Below are positions 1 to 5,183 of a stretch of DNA of 6,163 nucleotides, one piece after another (the first letter of the stretch is position 1; the number at the start of each line of letters is the position of its first letter). Made by a program: the position numbers and the translations under genes. The notes below the pieces were generated by a model, which was not told where the DNA came from, ran no database searches, and saw nothing but the letters and a program-made list of their open reading frames with translations. The stretch comes from Lentimonas sp002292345 (GTDB lineage Bacteria > Verrucomicrobiota > Verrucomicrobiia > Opitutales > Coraliomargaritaceae), in contig CAXLMP010000086.1 of assembly GCA_964187655.1 (NCBI GenBank), forward strand, positions 1 to 6,163. Direction: 5' to 3'.

Positions 1-398
1 GCCAACTCTCGTTCGGCAAGATGGACCTGGAGCTGCACATCAATTGGCCTGAGTCCAACATGACGGACATCGATGCGTTCATCAAAAAGCAACTCGCTGG
101 CTACAGCGCCGACTGCAAGACCGAGCCTAAATCGAACATCTTCAACTTTAGCCACCTCTTCAGCAGCCCGACTGGCTACGCCGCCGGTTACTACAGTTAC
201 AAGTGGGCCGAAGTGCTCGACGCCGACGCCTTCACTCGCTTCCAAAAAGAAGGCATCCTCAACGCCGCAACTGGTCGTGCTTTTCGCCACGAAATTCTCG
301 CCAAGGGCAACTCCGAAGATCCCGCACAGCTATTCAAAAACTTCATGGGCCGCGCCCCCGATCCAGATGCACTGCTCAAACGCGACGGCTTGATCTAG
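1..398 (+). CDS. M3-family zinc oligopeptidase (oligopeptidase A / Dcp type), C-terminal fragment
   Basis: This is the 3' end of a gene that starts left of the window. The frame is open from base 3 and gives 131 residues before TAG at 396-398. M3 peptidases (thimet oligopeptidase, PrlC/OpdA, Dcp) are zinc enzymes, usually about 650-700 residues, that degrade short peptides. The HExxH zinc site lies upstream and is not visible. What is visible is the family's C-terminal signature: a His in FSHLF, then GYAAGYYSYKWAEVLDADAF, whose tyrosines correspond to the substrate-binding tyrosines of the family, then GRAFRHEIL, a DPAQLFKNFMGR segment and a DALLKRDGL ending. The loop between the His and the first Tyr reads SSPTG and is about two residues longer than the AGG-type loop I recall for E. 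coli oligopeptidase A. The methionine at 21 is internal, not a start. Family assignment is firm; the choice between PrlC-like and Dcp-like is not possible from this fragment. Confidence 0.93.
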   Translation, partial: QLSFGKMDLELHINWPESNMTDIDAFIKKQLAGYSADCKTEPKSNIFNFSHLFSSPTGYAAGYYSYKWAEVLDADAFTRFQKEGILNAATGRAFRHEILAKGNSEDPAQLFKNFMGRAPDPDALLKRDGLI

Positions 399-413
399 CG
401 ACGAACGTTCGCT
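397..413. terminator. Small hairpin in the convergent gap, possible weak bidirectional terminator
   Basis: AGCGA (397-401) and TCGCT (409-413) can pair as a 5-bp stem around a 7-nt loop. It lies at the stop codon of the peptidase gene and 18 nt beyond the stop of the facing DUF1080 gene, in the only non-coding stretch (399-430) between two convergent genes. The stem is short and neither strand has a T-run after it, so an efficient intrinsic terminator is doubtful. Confidence 0.2.
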
Positions 414-430
414 CACGCACGCTTACTGTC

Positions 431-1165
431 TTAGGGCAGCAAGCGCACGCGCAAATTCTTAAATTCGACTGGCGAGCCTTCGGACTCTAGGCACAAGTAA
501 CCCGTGGCTGGATTACAGTCCGTGCCGCCCGAAACTTCCTCACCATTCACCCAGAGGCGCACCTCGCCGTTGATGGCTCGCACATAGTAGTGGTTCCATT
601 CGCCCACGCCCTTGGTCAACTCTTTCGATGGAAAGCTTCGTTTACCATTGGAAGATACGGGAGGGAATGGAGTCATCGTCGCTGGCCCCGTCGGAAAGAC
701 ATCCCCGTGCGAAGTAAACCAGTCAGACTTCTTCTTGTGCTTCTTCTCATAACGCTCCGAATAGCCCAAATCCAAAACCTGCACCTCAATACCGTCCGGC
801 AAATTCCCCTCACCCGCCTCTAATCGAGCAATCGACTCAGGAGAGGCCCAAAGAAATACGCCTGAATTACCCGCACTACGCAGATGCCGCCACGTCACCA
901 CGAGCTCGAAGTTCGTCAACGGCTCAACCGAACGAACCACCCCGATAGGCTCCCCCGTGCAATGTGCCACGCCGCCTTCCCAGCTCCACGTATCCTCGTC
1001 ACAATTTACATTGGCAAAATCAGCGGCGCCCCATGCCTTCCAGCCAGGCCCCTCGCCGTCAATAAAGGCCTTTGGGAGCGGCGTAGCGCTCAAAGCACAT
1101 GAAGCGAAAATCAAGGCAAGCCAGCAGCCAGCGCCATTTAGTAAGCGAAAATAAGTTGATCCCAT
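431..1165 (-). CDS. Exported DUF1080 / 3-keto-disaccharide hydrolase family protein
   Basis: This 244-residue protein fits the DUF1080 family (concanavalin-like beta-sandwich; some members hydrolyse 3-keto-glycosides). Residues 1-27 look like a signal peptide: MGSTYFR, then a hydrophobic core, then ASCALSA before TPLP. Cleavage near Ala27 is plausible. A lipoprotein site at Cys23 (FASC) is possible but off-consensus. Domain landmarks are GWKAWG (41-46), WSWEGGVAHCTG (60-71), FELVVTWR (86-93), GNSGVFLWA (99-107), GIEVQVLD (125-132), HGDVFP (153-158), GEWNHYYVR (188-196), INGEVRLWVNGEEV (198-211) and SPVEFKNLRV at the end. A Lys-rich stretch (141-146) sits mid-domain. I chose the ATG at 1165 because it gives the signal peptide; the in-frame ATG at 1243 would add 26 residues lying inside the upstream exonuclease gene. 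It starts 16 nt after that gene's stop, so co-transcription is likely, although no strong ribosome site is visible. Family call is strong; the substrate is unknown. Confidence 0.88.
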   Translation of the reverse strand: MGSTYFRLLNGAGCWLALIFASCALSATPLPKAFIDGEGPGWKAWGAADFANVNCDEDTWSWEGGVAHCTGEPIGVVRSVEPLTNFELVVTWRHLRSAGNSGVFLWASPESIARLEAGEGNLPDGIEVQVLDLGYSERYEKKHKKKSDWFTSHGDVFPTGPATMTPFPPVSSNGKRSFPSKELTKGVGEWNHYYVRAINGEVRLWVNGEEVSGGTDCNPATGYLCLESEGSPVEFKNLRVRLLP

Positions 1166-1181
1166 AGCTAAAAAACGTGCC

Positions 1182-1658
1182 TTAGCCTCGCAAATGCCGC
1201 AAATATAGCTCCGCGCACGCACGTGCGTCAGACAGCGCATCATGATGGTTTAGCGGAATCGCATGTTCATCGCAAAGCACATTGAGCTTCTTTTTATAAA
1301 TTTTGTAGGTGCACTGCGGCTCGTAGCTCGGCTCGGCCATGCCGTAGAAATCCAACGTCTTGCGCAGGCAGGAGAAATCAAACGCACCATTGTGCGCCAC
1401 TAGAGTGCAACCTTCAATATAGCCACGAATCTGTGGCCAGACGGCATCGAAGTACGGCGCATTCATGGTATCGTCCTCAGTGAGTCCATGTACATTAGTA
1501 TTCCAATAACTGTAGGCATTCTCCGGCGGTTGTACCAAGAGGCTCAGTTGCTCAACGACTTGACCCTGCTGAACGCGGACGAGTCCGATCTGGCAAATAC
1601 TGGAACGCGCAGGCTGCGCCGTTTCAAAATCAATCGCGGTAAAAGTTGGCATAGCCAT
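1182..1658 (-). CDS. DEDDh-family 3'-5' exonuclease (DnaQ / Pol III epsilon-like domain), stand-alone
   Basis: This is a 158-residue single-domain nuclease with the full DEDDh catalytic set. Exo I is AIDFET with Asp10 and Glu12, Exo II is AHNGAFD with Asp94, and Exo III is HHDALSD with His139 and Asp144. Such enzymes use two divalent metals to remove nucleotides from 3' ends of DNA or RNA. The protein lacks polymerase, BRCT or UvrC-like parts, so it belongs with small cytoplasmic exonucleases of unclear substrate, not with the replicative epsilon subunit specifically. QPPENAYSYWNTNVHGLT (44-60) is typical of this subgroup as I recall it. The ATG at 1658 was chosen because GAGAG lies 7 nt upstream and the domain begins at once. 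An ATG at 1652 is a close alternative. A TTG at 1784 would add 42 residues with no domain features. It is the first gene of a two-gene unit with the DUF1080 gene and is divergent from the ABC operon. Confidence 0.93.
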   Translation of the reverse strand: MAMPTFTAIDFETAQPARSSICQIGLVRVQQGQVVEQLSLLVQPPENAYSYWNTNVHGLTEDDTMNAPYFDAVWPQIRGYIEGCTLVAHNGAFDFSCLRKTLDFYGMAEPSYEPQCTYKIYKKKLNVLCDEHAIPLNHHDALSDARACAELYLRHLRG

Positions 1659-1665
1659 CACAGAG

Positions 1666-1670
1666 CTCTC
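1666..1670 (-). promoter_or_regulatory. Shine-Dalgarno-like GAGAG for the exonuclease
   Basis: The minus-strand sequence GAGAG lies 7 nt before the ATG at 1658 and 13 nt before the ATG at 1652, which favours the former as start. It matches only part of the AGGAGG consensus. Confidence 0.35.
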
Positions 1671-1703
1671 AGAATCCAGCAAACGCAACCGATTTTTGCT
1701 TCG

Positions 1704-1719
1704 AATCGTGGCCACGATT
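1704..1719. promoter_or_regulatory. Perfect 16-bp palindrome, candidate operator
   Basis: AATCGTGGCCACGATT is identical to its reverse complement over all 16 bases, the usual form of a binding site for a dimeric regulator. It is 46 nt upstream of the exonuclease ATG and shares three bases with the candidate -10 box of that gene. Read rightwards, it can also fold as a 6-bp stem with a GGCC loop followed by TTATTTT, so a short terminator-like role is a second possibility. I do not recognise the motif as belonging to a named regulator. Confidence 0.4.
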
Positions 1720-1746
1720 TTATTTTCATTCCGACAGTTCTGTGGA
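1717..1746 (-). promoter_or_regulatory. Possible sigma-70-type promoter for the exonuclease-DUF1080 unit
   Basis: On the minus strand, TCCACA (1746-1741, 4 of 6 to TTGACA) and TAAAAT (1722-1717, 5 of 6 to TATAAT) are 18 bp apart. Transcription would begin near 1710, inside the palindrome, leaving a leader of about 50 nt. The -10 box is good and the -35 box mediocre. The call rests on motif match only. Confidence 0.3.
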
Positions 1747-1868
1747 TTGCGTACTGTTTCAGCCACTGCAACGATTGGTCGCAAATTAAAGTGACTCGCA
1801 TTGAATCGCGCATTTCTAGTTCTTTACTGGTAAGCTTTGCTGGCTAATTTCGTTTTACTTTAACCACT

Positions 1869-2582
1869 ATGAATCAACATTTAGCGAGTCCCACGCCAAA
1901 CAATGCCCCATCCGTACCAACCGCGGTAGTGGAAGTGTCGGCGGTGCATAAAGCTTACGGCAAGGTAGAGGTGCTGCACGGCGTCGACCTCAATATCGCC
2001 GCTGGCGAGCGCGTTGCACTGATGGGGCCGAGCGGTAGTGGTAAATCCACGCTGCTCAACTGTCTCTCTGGGATCGAACCAATCGATGCCGGAAGTATTC
2101 GAGTCGGCAGCTATGCGCTATCCCATGCAAGTGAATCCGAATTGGAGCGCTATCGGCGCGAGTGCATCGGCTACATTTTTCAATCTTTCCATTTATTGCC
2201 GACCCTCAGTGCGTTCGAAAATATCGAGCTCTCAGGACAATTAATCGACATGCCAACCGCCGAGCGTGCCGAGCGCGTGCAGACCTTGCTCGAGGCAGTG
2301 GGGCTTGCCCACCGAGCTGGCCACAAGCCAGATGCAATGAGCGGTGGCGAACGTCAACGCGTAGCGATTGCCCGCGCGATTATGCATCGCCCGCAAGTGA
2401 TCTTAGCCGACGAACCGACCGGAAGTTTAGATTCAAGCAGTGGCGGCCGCATTCTGGATTTACTGGAGTCCTTGTCGCTCCAATATTCCATTGCACTGCT
2501 GCTGGTGACTCACGAGTCGAGTGCGACGCGCATCTGTGAGCGTGTTGTGCACATGAAAGATGGTTGCATCGTCAGCGCCTAA
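1869..2582 (+). CDS. ABC transporter ATP-binding protein, LolD/YbbA/MacB class
   Basis: This 237-residue ATPase powers the permease encoded next. All ABC motifs are present: Walker A GPSGSGKST (53-61), Q-loop Gln105 in FQSFHLLP, signature MSGGERQR (157-164; Met replaces the common Leu), Walker B VILADE (177-182), D-loop SLD (186-188) and the switch His215 in LLVTHES. The FQSFHLLPTLSAFENIE segment and ADEPTGSLD are typical of the LolD/MacB/YbbA group, which works with FtsX-type permeases by transmitting motion to the periplasm, not by moving substrate through a channel. About 20 poorly conserved residues precede the domain. The ATG at 1869 is the only ATG before Walker A, although GTG codons near residue 21 could serve. 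No Shine-Dalgarno site is visible. The gene is first in a three-gene operon; the permease starts 15 nt after its stop. It is probably a cytoplasmic homodimer at the inner membrane. Confidence 0.95.
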   Translation: MNQHLASPTPNNAPSVPTAVVEVSAVHKAYGKVEVLHGVDLNIAAGERVALMGPSGSGKSTLLNCLSGIEPIDAGSIRVGSYALSHASESELERYRRECIGYIFQSFHLLPTLSAFENIELSGQLIDMPTAERAERVQTLLEAVGLAHRAGHKPDAMSGGERQRVAIARAIMHRPQVILADEPTGSLDSSSGGRILDLLESLSLQYSIALLLVTHESSATRICERVVHMKDGCIVSA

Positions 2583-2597
2583 GTAAGCGGTAGCATT

Positions 2598-5183
2598 ATG
2601 CGGTTTTTTGCAGAGTCACGTGTCACCCTACTGCTACTGCGCAAGTTGTCGCTGCGGCACTGGCGCACGAGCTGGGGCAACTACCTCGTGCTCATTGCAA
2701 TTGTCTCGATCGGCGTCGGTGCCTTCAGCGGAATACGGCAAGCCATTCGCGCGGCATCTGCAAATTTCTCCTTATTCAACGAAGCCGTCTCGGGCCAAAG
2801 CGACTTTTTAATTCGCTCCGCGCAGGGACCGATTTCCAGTCATGACCTCGCATCACTGGCAGAAGTAGCGGCAAGTCCGGATTGGCATTTTGTGCCAGTG
2901 ATTGAATCGTCGGTCGCGCTGCTGGATGAGTCCGGCGTGGCGCAACAACAACTACGGCTAATCGGACTCGATCTACTGTCGCTCGGCAACCTGCCCAACT
3001 TCCTCGAACGCGGCTTCGATATTTCTGATGGTAGCAGCGACTGGTGGTCGGCACTCGGCCCAAGCGATCAAGTGTGGATCACGCACAGTTTAGCGCACAG
3101 TGCTGAACTCGCACAAGACGACAGCATTGAAATCGTGTTCGGCGGACTGCTGCGCACAATCACAGTGGCGGGGATCCTAGGTAGCCCCGCAGATAATTTA
3201 CCGGAAGATCTCATGATCGCAGATTTGCCTTCGGTGCAACGCTGGGCAAAGCGTCCGGCCGAATTGAACCGAATTGAAGTGGTCGTGGCAGACACGAGTC
3301 AGCGTGCGGACCGAAACTTTTTGGCCGCAATTGAGGCGCGCATTCAGGCACAATTGCCAGACGGGTATCGATTAGAAGCAACTGCTGAGCAAGCCGCGAA
3401 GCGTGCCAGCATGACCGAAGCTTTTCGCCTGAATTTGGTGATCTTATCGCTGATCGCGATGTTAGTGGCGGCGTATTTAATTTTACAGGCACTGGATGCA
3501 GCGGTCGTTCGCCGCAGGCACGAGATGGCCACGTTGAAGAGCCTCGGGCTGAGTGCTCGCGTGCTGTTTGCCCTGAATTTACTCGAGGCCAGCTTGATCG
3601 GGGTACTCGGATCAATCGGTGGTTTGGCCGTCGGTTACTTGCTCGCATGGGGCGCGGTGCATCTGCTCGCTGATACAGTCAATGCACTGTATTTTGCGAC
3701 CTCGACCCAAGCGATTCAACTGAGCGCTCAAGATTGCTGGATCGGGCTGTCGCTGGGTATGTTTTTTAGTCTGTTGGCAGGATGGCTACCAGCTCGTGAT
3801 GCGATGCAAACACCGCCGGCGCAAATTCTGGCGCGTGGCGATTGGTCGCCGGGCTTCGCATGGTTACGTCGACCCCGGATTGGCTTAAGTTTGTTGGTGC
3901 TTGGTGGCTTGGCACTACTCATACCGCCCTCGCAACTGGCAGGCGGATCGAAGATGGCACTCGGCGGGTTTCTTGCGGCGGGCTGCTGGATCTTTGGAGG
4001 CGCACTTCTCTCTGGTCAGCTATTAACGCGACTCGCCCGGCTGCTCCAGCCGCTCAGCCCGCGCGCGGTTTGGCGAATCGCGGTCAGTCGCTTGGCCGAT
4101 GGTTCGAGTCGCCATCGGCTAGCCGTCGCAGGATTAGTCGTGGCAGTGAGCATGGTCACCGGCATGTTTCAAATGGTCGGCAGTTTCAGAGGCACGATTG
4201 AGGTGTGGTTCGATGTTCGCTTTCAAGCCGACCTATATGTTTCCGAGCGCGGCGTCACTGGTCAAGGCAACGCGAATGGCATTACGCCGGAAGTGCTACA
4301 ATCACTGTCAACGATTCCGGAGTTGGCATTTATGGATGCGCTCTACATCGAGCAAGTCGAAGGCCCCGTTGGAGTGACGACGCTGGCAGGAGCTGACTTT
4401 TCCATTTGGCAAGAAGGCCGCGTGCAACAGATTTGGCTGCGTGCGCCGGGGACGTTTACTGAAATCGTCGACGCGCAACCGGCTTACGTCAGCGAAACCT
4501 TTGCACGACGCTTTGATGTGATGGACGGTGGCACAGTCGAACTATCGACCGCGACTGGACCACAGCAAATTGCAGTGATGGGTATCTTCGCGGATTACGG
4601 CAACGAGTTTGGCTCAGCGGTAGTCGATGTGCCTATCTGGCAGGAATGGACTCAGCGTGAGCGCCCGATTAACACCACGCTTTATTTACAGCCTGATGTT
4701 GCAGTGAATGCAGTGCGGGATCGCCTGCGCCTAGAATATCCTGGCCTAGACTTCCGCAATTCACAGGAACTGCGCACCTTGGCACTGGGGATTTTTAATG
4801 ATACTTTTCGAGTCACCGCCGCCTTAAATGGGATCGGCATCACTGTCGCGTTTATTGGGCTTTTACTGGGGCTGATCGCAATCTTCGAAGAATCCGCGCA
4901 AACCTGGCGCACTCTAAAACAACTCGGCATCAGTTATAAACAACTACTGCTGACCGCCGGCATCGAAGGCGCTGGTATCGCGCTCGCGGCATACCTCGGC
5001 GGCACCTTGATGGGCCTCGCGCTGGGGGCGATCTTGATCAAAGTCATCAATGTGCAATCGTTTGGCTGGTCGTTGCTATGGCAACTACCGCTTGGTAGTT
5101 TTGCTCTACTAGGACTCGTGATGGTCACGATTGGTTTTATCTGTGGAGTCGGCGCAGCAGCCTGGTGGCACAAAAAAGTATAA
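2598..5183 (+). CDS. FtsX-like ABC permease, large YbbP-type with two FtsX domains
   Basis: This 861-residue inner-membrane protein has the YbbP-type duplicated layout. Likely membrane segments are 28-46; 278-297, 328-352 and 380-398 (first FtsX domain); 429-443 and 454-473; 508-528; then 743-763, 787-817 and 831-855 (second FtsX domain). Extracytoplasmic domains fill about 47-275 and 530-740. Each FtsX domain shows the cytoplasmic coupling loop that contacts the ATPase: RRRHEMATLKSLGLS (305-319) and ESAQTWRTLKQLGIS (765-779). E. coli YbbP, with about 800 residues, is the closest model in plan. Such permeases are linked to lipid, lipoprotein or hydrophobic-compound handling. With one double-length permease, a single copy can pair with an ATPase dimer, unlike the two-permease LolCE. 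The start at 2598 follows the ATPase gene by 15 nt with no clear ribosome site. The stop overlaps the next start by one base. The substrate cannot be told from the sequence. Confidence 0.93.
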   Translation: MRFFAESRVTLLLLRKLSLRHWRTSWGNYLVLIAIVSIGVGAFSGIRQAIRAASANFSLFNEAVSGQSDFLIRSAQGPISSHDLASLAEVAASPDWHFVPVIESSVALLDESGVAQQQLRLIGLDLLSLGNLPNFLERGFDISDGSSDWWSALGPSDQVWITHSLAHSAELAQDDSIEIVFGGLLRTITVAGILGSPADNLPEDLMIADLPSVQRWAKRPAELNRIEVVVADTSQRADRNFLAAIEARIQAQLPDGYRLEATAEQAAKRASMTEAFRLNLVILSLIAMLVAAYLILQALDAAVVRRRHEMATLKSLGLSARVLFALNLLEASLIGVLGSIGGLAVGYLLAWGAVHLLADTVNALYFATSTQAIQLSAQDCWIGLSLGMFFSLLAGWLPARDAMQTPPAQILARGDWSPGFAWLRRPRIGLSLLVLGGLALLIPPSQLAGGSKMALGGFLAAGCWIFGGALLSGQLLTRLARLLQPLSPRAVWRIAVSRLADGSSRHRLAVAGLVVAVSMVTGMFQMVGSFRGTIEVWFDVRFQADLYVSERGVTGQGNANGITPEVLQSLSTIPELAFMDALYIEQVEGPVGVTTLAGADFSIWQEGRVQQIWLRAPGTFTEIVDAQPAYVSETFARRFDVMDGGTVELSTATGPQQIAVMGIFADYGNEFGSAVVDVPIWQEWTQRERPINTTLYLQPDVAVNAVRDRLRLEYPGLDFRNSQELRTLALGIFNDTFRVTAALNGIGITVAFIGLLLGLIAIFEESAQTWRTLKQLGISYKQLLLTAGIEGAGIALAAYLGGTLMGLALGAILIKVINVQSFGWSLLWQLPLGSFALLGLVMVTIGFICGVGAAAWWHKKV
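4092..4122 (+). other. Strong hairpin inside the permease gene
   Basis: GCCGATGG (4095-4102) and CCATCGGC (4112-4119) form a perfect 8-bp stem around a 9-nt loop, extendable to about 11 pairs (4092-4122) using two G-U pairs. It lies in the coding sequence just before the membrane segment at 508-528. No T-run follows, so it is not a terminator. It may be a chance product of codon choice. Confidence 0.4.
5083..5102 (+). other. Terminator-like hairpin near the 3' end of the permease gene
   Basis: AACTACC (5083-5089) and GGTAGTT (5094-5100) pair perfectly over 7 bp around a GCTT tetraloop. A short TTTT run (5099-5102) overlaps the end of the stem. It ends about 80 nt before the AttH-like start. 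The stem has only three G-C pairs and the T-run is short, so any effect on transcription would be partial. Confidence 0.3.

Larger units (their letters stand above)
1659..1868. other. Divergent intergenic region
   Basis: This 210-bp stretch separates the leftward exonuclease unit from the rightward ABC operon, so promoters for both should lie here. It contains the 16-bp palindrome at 1704-1719, a possible minus-strand promoter at 1717-1746, and an AT-rich segment just before the ABC ATPase start (about 1845-1863). On the plus strand I see only weak boxes, such as TTTACT (1823) with TAATTT (1845) at 16-bp spacing, and no Shine-Dalgarno site before the ATG at 1869. Reading frames that cross it have no recognisable protein features. 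Confidence 0.7.

Noticed and set aside
1093..1108. Lipoprotein signal (FASC) in the DUF1080 protein
   Set aside because: Phe at -3 is off the usual lipobox, and an ordinary signal peptidase site at ALSA fits as well, so it is kept only as an alternative in the gene entry.
1166..1243. Longer DUF1080 form from ATG at 1243
   Set aside because: It would place 26 residues ahead of a clear signal peptide and overlap the conserved end of the exonuclease gene by about 60 nt.
1659..1784. N-terminal extension of the exonuclease from a TTG at 1784
   Set aside because: The 42 extra residues are polar and unlike the family, the start would be TTG, and the extension covers the candidate promoter and palindrome. 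The ATG at 1658 has a plausible ribosome site and begins at the catalytic domain.
1801..1830. TTGAAT / TTACTG pair as a plus-strand promoter for the ABC operon
   Set aside because: The -35 match is fair but the -10 box is poor, and other spacings are no better. I could not support a specific promoter.
1488..1847. 119-codon plus-strand open frame antisense to the exonuclease and across the intergenic region
   Set aside because: The translation has no recognisable domain or signal, and it overlaps a conserved nuclease on the other strand.
3211..3648. 145-codon minus-strand open frame inside the permease gene
   Set aside because: It is Arg/Pro/Ser-rich shadow sequence opposite a well-supported FtsX domain, with no family features.
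4095..4119. tRNA T-arm-like sequence (GGTTCGAGTC within a stem)
   Set aside because: The loop is 9 nt when the stem pairs properly, no acceptor, D or anticodon arms can be built around it, and it lies within the permease coding sequence.
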